Both the position numbers and the translations under genes were made by a program. The notes under the pieces were generated by a model that did no database searches, was not told where the DNA came from, and worked only from the letters and a program-made list of their open reading frames with translations. Positions 14,301 through 26,600 of a stretch of DNA of 64,000 nt are shown piece by piece. Within the stretch, counting starts at the first letter, position 1; every line of letters begins with the position of its first letter. Origin of the DNA: Stercorarius parasiticus (taxonomy: Eukaryota; Chordata; Aves; Charadriiformes; Stercorariidae). Where the stretch lies: assembly GCA_013396915.1 (NCBI GenBank), contig VWZL01002834.1, positions 1-64,000 of the forward strand. The letters run 5' to 3'.

Positions 14301-17300
14301 TTCCTAACCTCATTTATTTCTTCACCCAAGAGAAAATAAGGCAACAAATAAAAAGCAGTCCAGATAAATACTTTTCATAAGATAATACAAACTCAGGCAG
14401 GAACAGAAGCAAGGGCAGAGAATGCATTCACTTTATAGGGAAGAAAACATATTCCTATGTTTGTAGTTCTTCTCATTAAAAATGCTGAAGGGATTTGTTT
14501 GTTTGCTTTTAATGGAAATGTTTTATTCATCTTCAAAAGATGGACAAATGGGTCTGAAATAGATAGGGTGTTTAACCTACCAGAGGTATAGATTTTTATG
14601 TAATCTTTTAATCTTTTTTCTTTGAAAAGAATTTTAAAATAGATATGAACTCAAAGTAGTCCGGAGCAGAAAGTAAAAGGATCTGTTAACTTTACCAAAA
14701 TAATTTTCTTCTTGGAATTGCCTCGGGTTTTCATCTTTAGGGGAAAAAACAACTCCAACCCCACCCAATTTATAAGCTAACTAGACCCAGTTTGTAAATG
14801 TGGGAAAATAAAGGAAGATTGGCAAGGAGGACTGTAAACATGCTCGAGTGACTGGCAGCTGGGGTGTAGAAAAACACATATATCATACTAATCATTTAGT
14901 CTTGTGTCTGACAAGTAGAACACCTGTGTTTAAATAATATAGGCCTGAGACAGACTGAGAGGCACCCTATCAAGCATGCCTGAGATTCCTCCTCTGCTAT
15001 GGGAAAGATCAAAGCACAGTGGTAAACTACACCTGCGTGAATCCCTGAAATACAGGCGAGAACAGCAGGTTTGGTGATCCTCTATCATGGACCGAGCTCC
15101 ACTGTGCCTGCATCCCCCTCTTGTGTGCCTGGGTGCTGCTGCTGATCCCTCAGTTGGCGAGATAATGAAGATAAATTTACTCTTTGAATTTCATCTGTGG
15201 TTTGTTCTCACACAGTAAACAACTAAATCCACCAGTTCAGGAAAACACCTCAGTCATCAGCAGTTTACCAAAGATTCCCAGACAGGAATGCTTCCCGATA
15301 GCCTAAAAATAGTGAATGTTAAGAAAAGTATATTCACATTTTTATAATTTGTGAATGATCAATGTTGACATGGTTGTACAAATCCTAAGATCAAACACGA
15401 CTGCAAGGAACTCAAGTCCTCTTTATAAACCATAAAGCAGCTAGACAAGCTCCTCCATGCCCTGTGATTTTGGTTGGGGTTTTTTTGTTAATTCTTCATA
15501 GCTTATGGCAAATACAGTTCAGTATTTTCAGAGAAGCATGACACAAGTCCAATAAAGTTACCATAAAACCAGTCTTTTGCTGTAGTTCATTGAAAAAAAA
15601 CAAAAAAAAAACCAAACCTCTTTAGGCATAGCTATGTTTGACATATTATATAATGCACTGAAATATAAGTGGCAAATAAAAAAATGTTGGGCAAAAAAGT
15701 GTGACAAGTAATCTGATGTGGGCTAATTAACAGCCATGTATGCATACCCTAGTCAGGCAGCAAAGCCCCAGCAGGAATATTCACTAGTCACTACTATCAA
15801 AAATTAAGCATTTCAGAAAAGTCCACAGTGAAAACTGTGAAGTATTTGGCAGCATTGTTTAATCCACTGAAATATATAGTAGTACCAGTTCAACTTCACG
15901 ATCACTGGAGCAACTGCCAGAATCTTTTAGAGGCGATGTGGAAGTTAACAATATCATACCTGGCTGGGTATAAACATCAAAGCTGAACATCAGGAATTAA
16001 TTAGAGAGAGGGTCTGTAGACATGTAGTATCTCTAGTTAGACCACCCAATCCAGAGGGTGGAAAATAAACAGACAAGCTTTTTAGCACAAGTGGGTTTTT
16101 TTCTGGATCTGTGACCTCTCCGACCACCGTAGACCAGCATGGCTACAAAGGAGGGAATATGGCAGTAACCAACCAACAAAGACTAACCCATTCTAAAATT
16201 TCCACAAGAATAATCTGTGCCATAAACCAAGTTCATGTAAAAACCAAACTGTAATTTCATGAAACTACGTTCTGTCCAACCTTTATAGCTGTCCTGAGAC
16301 ACAGATACTGCTCCTTTAAGGCCACAAATGTTTTTAGCTCCCTCACAATCTGTCCCTGAAGCAAGTCATTGTAGGAATAGCTTTGCAAAGCGCTTAAAAA
16401 TAGCACAAGGGAGTCTTTGTTGATACACAGAAGAATCCACAACTCAAAAGGTTGTTTAATATGCATGAGAGGTTTAGCTGTTTATAAGATTGTCCCCTTG
16501 GATATAGAACTAAACTACTTGTCTCTATGAAATACAGTGCACAGTCAGAGCAAACCATGCAAATATTACAGTTTTGTTTCCTTTTCCCACTGAAAGCAAT
16601 GCATTGACATTTTACAGCATTTCCAAGATAAGATCAAGAACAGTCTTAATTAAAAGCCAAATCCTACCTGGCTTCAATTTTGGATTATCAATTCAAAGAG
16701 CTTTCAAAAATGACCATTATTTTTGAGCAAAATTATTTTCCTGAATAAGTCCATTTTGAAATTAACAGTGATACTCTAGTTTGCCTCTTCCTACACTAGC
16801 AATATAAATCATGTCGTTTTTCAACGGTATCATGGCAGCCAGTATAAAGCACAGAAACTCAAGTCCCATCGTACATTTTTTCCAACTAAAACTGTGAGTG
16901 GCACATGAAAATAAGACCTATTAATAAACACAGTACCTCTTTCATGTATTGATTATACAAGGCTTCTGCAGATTCCAAGTAAGTTTGCGCAGTTTTAATT
17001 TCATCCCTTAAAGACCACAGGATACCTAGATTGTTCTAAAGGTAAACAGAAAAACAAATTAGTTGTTTTCCCATTGTGTTCCATTTACATTACACATTTT
17101 CTCCAAACATTTTATCAGTTCTCATGCTTATATGTGTGTGTGTGTGTATATATATATGTATGTAAAATCTGTTCCAATACAACGGATTTCAAAAAGCAAA
17201 AGTTGTGCCCACCCATTTCATCGCGAGTTGCTCAAAAGGGAGAATTCTCACACAGCAGCAAACACATACAAAAGTCACCTCACAAACTGTAACTTTCTTG

Positions 17301-19987
17301 TGTTTACTCTGCTAAATAAGGACTGGTGTGTTCAAATAATGACCTTTTTCCATCCAGTATGTTCTGCGTATGATTCATGCAGCTTTTATATCGTATACAA
17401 ATATCACAAAAAGAGCCAAGGAATTAGAAGTTTGTTATCATGACTGTAGAAAAATTTAACAGGAAAAAGATATGCTAGGAATGAATGCTTGTATATTTTC
17501 AACAATGAAAAGAGATTAAAAGAACCATTAAGATGCAAAAACTACAGATTACTGCCTTCAAATCTCAATTACAGCAATGTACATAGTAACATTACTGCAT
17601 CTGTGAAGCCAGCTTTTACAAAAAGTGCCTCTAATTTTATTAATAAGATGAAGGCATTAATATCAATCTGTGCCTGATGTGCTCATTTAATTCCTAGGCA
17701 GTGTTGTTACAAAATCCAACAGGGTTAAAAAAAAACATTCAAAAGAGTTAGAACTTGTAGTTAGTTATGTGCCAGCCCTGTCCCCCCTTCAATTCCATTT
17801 ATTTTATTATTTTTATAAGCAAGCGCAACATAGCATGATGCTTAGGAACAGAAATATTTTGCCCAGGGCCAAGCAGTGGAATGGACCAAATTTTATTAGC
17901 TAGAAACTGATAAAAATCCTTATGCAGAAGCTCAGAAATTAGAAGTAGGGCTCCAGAAACAGGCCCAGCAGGAAAAAGGAATGCTCCTTCTTTTAAAATA
18001 GAAGTCAGTGCCGTGACAACAGCCAGAACGTGGCCACTGTTGACAATTACTGCTTTTATATCAGAAATGTTTTTAATTAAATACTCAAGTCTTTTAGAGC
18101 CCTTGGGAGGGAAAGCTGACGGCATGCTCATTTACCATCACTGCTCTCAGCTGCCTGCCTGATGGTAGTGCCAGACAACAGCAGACCTGGGTACTGCTGG
18201 ACCACAGCACCTCACACACATAACACAGAAACTTTATCCTGCTGTTTCCTAAAGGCCCCAAAGCAGGAAAAATCCATGCAAATGTTTGTCCAACAGAGAG
18301 AAGAACTGCTTTCCAACACACTAATTCAAAAGCACAGTGGAATCCCTGGCCCTCAGCTACAAAAGCAACAACTCCCCAGCAACACACACTGGGAAGATGT
18401 TACCTCATTTTGACTGGCTTCTCAAGCAATCTCCAATCTTATAACGGATAACAGATTTGTAGCAGTGTACCCAAACCCTCACACTGAAGGACAATGAGCA
18501 GATGTAGCCTCACAAATTCCAGACAACTCAGCTTATTTAACCAACATAAGACAAGTCACTGTTTAACTAGCGCCTTTCCACATGAATACACAATTCCTTG
18601 ACAGTTTTGCAATGTTGAACAAGGAAGTACTACTGAGCCTTTTCTAATTAGAGCAGCCATTTTTGACAGAGACATCTAAATAACTGCTCTATTTAATTTA
18701 AAGTCGAGAGACAGATATCCAACTATACACCAGCAGCCATGATGGAGCGGTTGAGCAAAGGTCCTTTTGTGAATCCTCGTACAGTAAAAACTAATTTTGT
18801 TAATAGTATTACTTTCTTCTGAATAAAGAGATTAATATTACTACATCTAGCCCTACAAAGCTGTATTTACCCACCTGAAATTAAATATAATAGATTAAGA
18901 GAAAACAGGCAAGGCTGAAAAGCAAACAAGGGACAACTTTTAAGAACAGTTTGCCTTTTCAAGACACTGCGTAAATAAAAACATCTCCCAACTTTACTTT
19001 GACAACAAACGGCAGTTAAGGAATCACAAATAAGTTCTAGACATATTAAGGTCCTCTACTAATTTATTTTTGCTCAGGTTTTACAAGCTCTGTCTCAGTC
19101 TATGCTGAAGAGTATACTGCCTTGCCAACACGCCACTTCTATGAAGAGGACACAGTGTTGGATGCTCTGCATGCCCACAGGCATCAGCAGCAAGCTTGGA
19201 CACGAACAGCATCCCTCCACAGGCCTCACTGTTGAATTATTTCTTCGAGCATGAAGAAAACTCCATCAGCCCTGGCGTTTATTATTAAACAAGCCATATC
19301 TATTATAAGGGGTACCACCAATCTCCCTTGCCCTGTTTGCAGCGACCACGCAGCAGGGCCCACGGACACGGCACCCCTGTCGTGGACTGGCCGCTATTTT
19401 ACTTCAAACCAGGACAACCCTCCACCACCCCACACCACTCAAACACACCCCGGCCTCCCCGGGCCCCTCGGAGCCCCCGGTGGCCACCCCCTGGCCTGCT
19501 CAGCCCCAGCCCACCTGGGCCTGGATGTAGAGAGAGACACAGTCTGGGGAGAGGCGGTGGGGCTCCAGCAGCTGCGTGCAGCGCTGCAGGTGCTCCTCGC
19601 CGGCCGACAGCTCCTCGGTGTCGGTGTGGTTGACGCCCAGCTCGTACTCCAGCACGGCCCGCCGCACGGCCAGCAGCCGCGCCTCGCCGCCCTCCTCAGC
19701 AGCGCTCAGCAGCTGCTTAACCTCCTGCAGCAGGGCCCGGGCGCTGTACTTGGAGCGGTAGGGNGCACGGCCCGCCGCACGGCCAGCAGCCGCGCCTCGC
19801 CGCCCTCCTCGGCAGCGCTCAGCAGCTGCTTGACCTCCTGCAGCAGGGCCCGGGCGCTGTACTTGGAGCGGTAGGGCTCGGTCTCCGGGTCTTTGCGGGA
19901 CTCCACGGTAGAGAGCGTGCGGGCGGTGCAGAACTTCTCGCACACCGCGGCCCAGCCGCCGCCCGCCGCCGCCGCCGCCGCCGCCAT
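7466..19987 (-). CDS. KIFBP: KIFBP, kinesin family binding protein (7 coding exons)
   Basis: KIFBP (KIF1BP, KIAA1279) is a cytoplasmic, mostly alpha-helical TPR-like scaffold that binds motor domains of kinesins such as KIF1B, KIF15 and KIF18A; human loss causes Goldberg-Shprintzen syndrome (family knowledge). Coding exons, in transcript order: 19987-19515, 17035-16937, 13121-13042, 12934-12751, 11625-11541, 9171-9062, 8344-7466. All junctions are GT-AG and phases join exactly. After removing an artefactual 113-base insertion in exon 1 the frame gives 598 residues, against 621 in human. Recognisable segments include YSARALL, GVNHTDTEELSAGEEHL, YLAQVYQHLEM, EARHCL, ARCWIKYCL, DGYVTDHIE, QDHSALFKVLAFFE, RRCKMHKRR, DLNPQYYLL and ELSKEMV. 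The ATG at 19987 sits in a perfect TISU context. The N terminus is an alanine run (residues 2-8) encoded by GCG repeats. The large last exon encodes nearly half of the protein. Confidence 0.96.
9433..9446 (-). promoter_or_regulatory. DR1-type nuclear receptor half-site pair
   Basis: On the minus strand the sequence reads AGGTCAAAGGTCT, two AGGTCA-like half-sites in direct orientation with a 1-nt spacer. This is the pattern bound by HNF4 and by PPAR or other RXR heterodimers. It lies in KIFBP intron 5 in otherwise AT-rich DNA. Function is unproven; one such match in 64 kb could be chance. Confidence 0.25.
17133..17162. repeat. (TG)n(TA)n microsatellite
   Basis: A run of TG dinucleotides passes directly into TA dinucleotides within KIFBP intron 1, about 100 bp upstream of exon 2 in the transcript direction. 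Likely length-polymorphic. Confidence 0.9.
19652..19876. repeat. 112-bp tandem duplication joined by one n, in KIFBP exon 1 (assembly artefact)
   Basis: Bases 19652-19763 and 19765-19876 are the same 112-bp segment, separated by a single n at 19764. They differ at only two bases (A at 19698 versus G at 19811; A at 19719 versus G at 19832), both silent in the KIFBP frame. The extra 113 bases shift the frame by two and interrupt the protein. With one copy removed, exon 1 becomes exactly 120 codons and joins exon 2 in phase. The likely cause is two overlapping contigs or alleles abutted without merging. Confidence 0.92.
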
Positions 19988-19991
19988 CTTC
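19980..19991 (-). promoter_or_regulatory. TISU element at the KIFBP start codon
   Basis: The minus strand reads GAAGATGGCGGC with the KIFBP ATG inside. It matches the TISU consensus SAASATGGCGGC at every position; the same core is a YY1 site. TISU elements couple YY1-driven transcription to cap-proximal, scanning-free initiation on mRNAs with very short 5' leaders. The perfect match supports this ATG and predicts a leader of only about 5-30 nt. Confidence 0.65.
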
Positions 19992-20279
19992 TCTCCTCCC
20001 CCGGCCGCCCCGCGTCACGCACGCCACCACCTGACGCGCCGCCGGCCAATCAGCGCCGCGATGCGGGGAGTCGGCCCCGCCCCGCCGTCGTGATGACCGC
20101 CGTGGCGGGCCCGGCCCGGCCCGGCGCTCCCCGCTCCAGCCGCCAGCAGTCCCCAGCGTTTTTGCCCCACAGCTGCTGTGACGGGGGTTGGGAGCAAACG
20201 GTGCCAAGCGTTGAGCATCAGCAGACGGCGACAGGCAAGCAGAAGCACCCCAAGAGCCCTTGGGATGCTCTCAAAGAAG

Positions 20280-20307
20280 NNNNNNNNNNNNNNNNNNNNN
20301 NNNNNNN
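20280..20307. other. Assembly gap (28 n)
   Basis: A run of n falls between the DDX21 3' UTR and the KIFBP promoter. The sequence next to it (T-runs flanking ctgag) is low in complexity and could be unreliable. Confidence 0.95.
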
Positions 20308-20356
20308 GTGTCAATCTCAATTTTTTCTGAGAAAAAATTTTTTTTAGAACCAGATT

Positions 20357-20362
20357 TTTAAT
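20357..20362 (-). terminator. Candidate DDX21 poly(A) signal ATTAAA
   Basis: The minus strand carries ATTAAA about 305 nt after the DDX21 stop, followed by T-rich sequence and then the gap. No AATAAA lies between the stop and the KIFBP ATG, so this variant hexamer is the best visible candidate. Confidence 0.35.
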
Positions 20363-20666
20363 GCAAGGGTTGCTGAACAGGCAAGATGCAGTAACTGTCC
20401 ATGTTTGGAAGAGCGTTGTTCCCCCACAGCGCCGAGTTTCCAGTGAAACACTTGCTCCTGGAGATGCGTGTGGTGTTTGGTTTAATGGCAGGAAGATGGC
20501 AGCAGCTGGTTTGCCGGGCAGAAAGAAAAAATCTTCCAAAAACCCCAGTTATTTCAGCAATCCTCAAAGACAGGCTGCTTTATCAAGGAATAAAGACAAA
20601 GAGGAATATCTAACAGGCTTTTACTTTTTGATAAAAATCAGCTCAGTCCCATAGCTGTACCAGAAG

Positions 20667-23600
20667 CTAATTAAGTGACTTGTTAAAATCATGTCCCCTG
20701 TTTCCATTCTTAAACCAGCTGTTTCTCTTGAAGCCGCCATCACCTTGCCTGCCATTTCCGAACCTGGAGAACCCTCGTCCTGCCTCCTGTGGGTATTCTT
20801 CCAGCTCAGGCAATTCGTTTGCCACCGACAGTTGCCATCGCCTGGTGTCCCTCCACTGTTCCTGAAACAAGACCAATGTAACAAGACTTTACGTGCCTGC
20901 GGGGTGCCCAAGGTACCCTATATCATTTAAAAGCAACACTGAATGCAAAGGCATTTCCAGACAAATCCCACCCACACTGAAATAGGTCAGCAGATCCCTC
21001 CTGGGAGACAACTCATGGTCCTGTGACAAAGGATAAACGGTCACAAAGGGACAAGAGGGAGCAAAGTCAACAGAAAAACTGGTCAACTCTCAAATACACT
21101 GGAGAGGTCAAAAGGCAGAGTACCTAAAGAACAGAGGATTTTGTTTAATAAAATCAGGTAATACAATAAGAACTGAAATGAGACAGAGGCATGACAAGGT
21201 TATTTTCTATTGACTCTGCTGTGCTCTTCCTAATGACTCTGTTGTCTATACAACGTCCTTATTAAAACACAAACCTTATCCTCCCAAACCCACCCTACAT
21301 TCAATCCTATATACAGCAATCACCAAATTTCAAATCACCAGGTTCCAAAGCCAATTCTGGCTACAAAAACGTACCTGTATGTTACTCAGTTCGTCAACAG
21401 GGATATCAAAGCACACCCCCTATAACAGGGAAGGAAAAAAAAAAAAAGATATATCCAAGATCACAGACACAATTCCAGACAGGCAGCAACTGCAACTGCT
21501 CGTACATGCTAAGTGTAGAAACCAGAAATGTCGGAAAGCATGATCTTCTGGGGCAAGTTTTTTTATAAACTGAAGGAAAGAAGCAGTTAAAACTCAAAAA
21601 CTCAAAACAAAATGCAGATTCAAATGCTCTGTGCTGACAGCAGCATTGCGTGCAAACAGCCTGTCTGTTTAACAGCAATACAGGCATCACCTGGCACCAC
21701 AAGCTCTCTGAGAACACACTTGCACAGGAGACAAGTGTCAGACACATCAGGAACCACGCTGACAATCAGGGTGAATGCTGAACTGCTCAGGTCCAGCAGT
21801 TGCCTGCCCTACTCTACAGCTGCCTTTTCAACGCAGTGTTAGCATGAGTTTACAATGAAAAAAACAGAGGTCACAATATGTATTTCTGATGCTCTCTTTT
21901 TTAGGAGAGAATTCCTGCATTATCATTTAGGAACAATGTCTCCATTCAGGTAAGTGTCTTTTAAAACATGCAACTCACTTCAATGCTTTTTTTTTTTTTA
22001 GTAGTGTATACCTAAATAGCAGCTTAAGGGGGCCTCGTGATAGCTTACCATTTTCTGACAAATGAGATTGAGTAGGGATAGAATGAGATATCAACACTTC
22101 TATACTGGTACTTCAGAACTCCTGTCTCAACCACTGCAAAAACTGGCCATATGTGTACACACACCCTCCTTCCCCAAGGTTGGGCCTTCTTACCGTCTTC
22201 CCCTTGAGGAAACGCATTGCGGATACTTTGGCATCTACTTCCTCACCAAGCTGCTCTTTTAGTCCTCGCCAGGCGTAGCTCATGGTACGCATTTCTATCG
22301 AACACTTTAACACCATGGTCACAAAGCCCTTCAGGAAACAAACACAGAAAAATGTTTACAAGACTAAACTTGGTTGGACAGCCAGTAACTTACTAACTAA
22401 TAAATTATGCAATAACTTGCTATTGTAGTATTTAATCCTAAGGAATCAGCTTCCCAGAAGTGAAGCAACAAAAAACTTCCTCAGAAGCTGAAGGCATGCA
22501 TTTAACCTAGGATTGCCCATTGATATAAAGGCCAATAGCATTTCTGTATTTCAGCCAGAAACAGACACACAGAGTCCCGTTAGAAAACAGGTAAAAAACC
22601 CCCAAACTGATACAAGCAGTACAGTCCAGCCACATGCTACTTCCAAAATTGTGTTACCACGCAACAAACTGGGCCAAGTTCTCCCTAAATGCATCAGAAG
22701 AAGGAAGGGTTGTACTTTTCTTCTGTCAAGATCGGTTTGAAATCAGGTAATCACATGCTAGACTTACTTGAAATATTACAGAAATGTAAAAGCTTCCTGG
22801 TAAGGGAAAACTGCAATAGCACAAACCAACCTATTAGATTGTAAAATGTCATTAATTAAACTCTCTTAGAGCATCACAGTCTTCTGTCACTTAGATCTCT
22901 GGAGAAATTCTTTTAACTCTCATTACAAGAAAATTTACTGATTTCAAGTTTCTCTGGTTTCCTGCAGAGTGCCAGTAAGAGCTGATTTCAGTTAAGGAAC
23001 AAGCAACGGACCTGAAGCTGGGGATAATAGCTATTCAGAAACCCTACTGAAAAACCTGAGAATAAGATGCCACGCTTGGACTGGACGCAAGCAATTAATT
23101 TATCCACTCTTGTTAACACAGGTATAATGTTATTTACCGCAGTTGAGTTGAGTAAGGAGCGCTGTTGTATGTATGATGCCCCAGAAATATGGGCTAGAGC
23201 CGCAGCCAGGGCAGCAACCGCCCCTTTTTCGTCTATGAGCTCTTGAGCAGATTTTCTGAAGTAGTCTACTGCAGAAGGAGGAATGGCCTCCAACAACCTA
23301 CATGGTGACAACAAAAGTTTAAGAGATCAGCAAAGGCCAGTGTGAAGTGCAGTCATGTTTAAGACATAGATTTCAGATAGCTTTCAAGATTAACAAATCA
23401 TCTCTATAAGCCTTGGCTATCACGCTCATGCTTCACTACCACTCATTTAACTTAACACCTTCAGGATGCTGAACATCCACCATCTCTGTTCATTAAGCCA
23501 AGCCTCTTGAAAGATGTGTTCAAAACTGAGGGTGCACAATGTGGCATGCTTGACAGCATTGATTAAAACATCAAGGGAAGGCTCTAAAATATCAGCATTC

Positions 23601-26600
23601 TTAAGGCTATACCCAAGAATCCACAAGAAAGTGTCTCCAGCAAACCCAAGAATCCCTTGCTTTTATTTCACATGGAAGAGAAACAAACCACTACAATGCC
23701 ACTGCTGGGCTGGGGCAAGACAATTCTTGCACTCAGTGCAAGATGATTAAATTGGTTATTTCTGGGAGAGGCAGTGAAAACAAGCTGGGAAACTGAGAAC
23801 AGCTACTTCTCTAATGCTTTTTTTTGGTACACCAGCACTTCCCACCGTTTTTCAGTATGCAGTGAACCCAACACCATGCCCATGATCTCCTTTACACTGG
23901 TCAAATCCTCGCTAATTATAATAATCTCCGAGCTAAAAAATCAGTTTCCCTGCATGACAGTAATTGCCTGTTCTGCTGTTGATTTCTGATGATATAAACA
24001 AAAGTTATTTTTTGCAAGACAATTGTGTTCTACGAAAAGATCTATGTTCAAGCACACAGAGGTTTATTGATACTATCTTATGAAAATAAGTCAGTATCTA
24101 CATGCAAACCAGCTGACTTTTACAACATAGGCAAAGACATGCTCACATACAGGTCTGATCCCTCAAAGCTTTGCATTAACAGCACTGTTGTTGGTAAGAT
24201 CTCTAGACATCTTTTAAGAACAGGCAAATAAACTTACTTTTTGGCATCATTACTTGAAGCTTTAATTACATCTGTAGCAGAGGGAACACCTACACGCTTA
24301 AATGTAATCCCCTGAAATCAAGAAAACAAATCACAGTCAAAGGTGTTTTCAGCACTCTCCAACTCACTCTTGCCCGAGTCACATTACTGAGACCTCTAGT
24401 TACTTATGGTTTAGAACCTCAACACAGTCTTCACTCAATTTAAATTGCTTCTAAAGATAGAATTAAGCTTTTCTTTAAGTTCCTGCCTTTGTTAATCTGG
24501 AGCTACTTTACACCAACTTACATGCAGATTGTAACAAAAGGCATGGTCTCCTTCATGTCTGCCTACTGACAGCAACAGTACTGCCAACACAGGGAAACTC
24601 ATGGGACGTTAGAACAGATTGATACAAAACCATTTATAAACACTTACCAAATATATAAATATTTTACACCTACTGGACTATGGGACAGGAGTCCCATACT
24701 GGACTCATGGTTACAAAGTCTAAGAGTGGCAGAGTCTTTTTAGGAGCTGAATAATTTCATTCAGCAGAAGTCTCGGGTGCAACTCACCGCTTTGTGCTCA
24801 ACTTGTTTCAGAAGATCTTCTTCTCTTCTCTGAAATAAACAAATGCAGATCCCGGTCCGGCCAGCTCGACCCGTACGTCCAGAACGATGGATGTAGGAAT
24901 CAACATCCTTCAGAAATACAGATTAAGATGAGAAAACCTTACGTCATTTAAACCGTTGACATTTATACATTGTAGGAGAGAGAAAATGCAAGCTAAATTC
25001 TAGTTCAGAAGCCTAAAAAGTGATACATTATGTTTCTATTCCCAAACTTGTAACTACACACAAATAACCCTGCCCCATGTATGCTGCCTCAGGTTTAACA
25101 AACACTATCAACATAAGGTTTTTAAAATAAAAAGCACCACTGGAGTTTCCAAAGAAGAAAAAGGCAGCAGGAGCACTTTAGAATTGTTATGAAACTCAAC
25201 AACGTTCAGAAGGGATTCAGAAATGCTGAAACAATGTCAAAAGCTATCTTATGACTTTCCAGAGTAACCAAAGCTCAAAATACAAAAGCTTAACTAGGAA
25301 ATTCTAGGCCTGCATTTACAAAAAATCCACTTCATTTGTGAATCAGAACATAATTCTGGTGAAAAAGAGAAATAACCCACTGTTCTGTCACCAAAAAAAA
25401 AAAAATTACAATTTTAGTTTCCCCTATCAACTTACTTTTGGTGGTGAACACTGTATAACAAGGTCAACCTCAGGAATATCCAAACCACGGGCAGCTACAT
25501 TTGTTGCGATCAGAACTTCAAATACACCATTTCTAAAGCCTTTTAACGTAATTTCTCTCTGTTTCTGTGGAATGTCACCATGCAATGACTGGGCATCCTA
25601 TCAGTGAAAGAAACCATTAACATGTCATTTAACAGGGGAGTCTAGGCTGCAGTATCTGAAGACATTTAATTAGAAAACACAAAGTACTTTGCAGAGCAAC
25701 AGAAAACAGTTACACAGCTGATACGAACGGAATATAAAGCATCCTACTTTGTGGTTTGATCCTTCTCTGGGACAATAATACCCATAAGCAGTAGTTTTAC
25801 CATAACGTTATTATTTGTAGCATACCAACAGAAAACTGCACAATTTTGCCATGGCAAAAGGGCCCACCTTCAGCTTTGACTTCCACTGGAACAAATGGAA
25901 GAAACTTTACTTAAGCAATGCTTGTCAAGAGCTAACAAGACTTTGCTCCCTTTCCTGGGAAGCCATCCCAAAACCCACAGAAGCTGAAGTGAGGTTTTCA
26001 GGGAATTCCCAAACCCTACAGGTGATCTGAACAACCTCCACTTTTCGTGGGACAAGAAATAGATCAAGTCTTTGACAAGGAGAAAGGGGAGAGTCACGAG
26101 CTCAGAATTAAAACAAGTAACATGATAAAGCAGAACTTACTAGCATAAGAGAAAAACGTGTCACGTACTGACACAAGAACAAAGTCATTGGATTTACTGG
26201 GAAAGCAGCAGGGCCAACAGGCAAAAATTGTTGCTGCAAGATTTTAATGTGGATGGTATACGGCATTTATCAAATACTGGGCAAACCATGTATTCCCACC
26301 ACTGCTCTTTCTCCATAAATTAGTATTTAGTATCAAACAGGATTTTCTCTGAAAAAAACAAACAAACAAACAAACAGCACCTTTCCCCATGCTCAAAAGG
26401 CTGGTAATAATCCAAGCAAGCATAGAAAACCTGCTAAATATACCACCTGAGTTCTGAACAAACTACTAAATGACCTTCCAAGGGCAACAAGACATTCCAT
26501 TCTACCATATTAGCTGGATTTTCCTGAATACTGACTGTTCAAAAAATAAATGCTATTAAGAGATGGGAATCCAAAAAGCACACTAACGTGAGATGGAATA

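Larger units (their letters stand above)
8345..19514 (-). other. KIFBP introns
   Basis: Introns lie at 17036-19514, 13122-16936, 12935-13041, 11626-12750, 9172-11540 and 8345-9061. They are AT-rich and show no further coding exon. The smallest, 107 bp, separates exons 3 and 4. Intron 1 carries a TG/TA microsatellite near 17.13 kb, and intron 5 carries a direct-repeat nuclear-receptor-like motif near 9.43 kb. I see no RNA gene or intact transposon in them. Confidence 0.8.
19330..20160 (-). promoter_or_regulatory. KIFBP CpG island and promoter
   Basis: The sequence turns sharply GC- and CpG-rich around KIFBP exon 1 and for about 170 bp upstream of the ATG. It contains GC boxes (near 20074-20090) and a CCAAT box at 20046-20050, read as ATTGG on the transcribed orientation. 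There is no TATA box. This is typical of a housekeeping promoter. It lies within the short spacer after the DDX21 3' end. Confidence 0.75.

Noticed and set aside
19251..19874. Plus-strand 207-codon frame over KIFBP exon 1
   Set aside because: It is the antisense of KIFBP exon 1, contains the artefactual duplication, and shows a repeated peptide only because of it.
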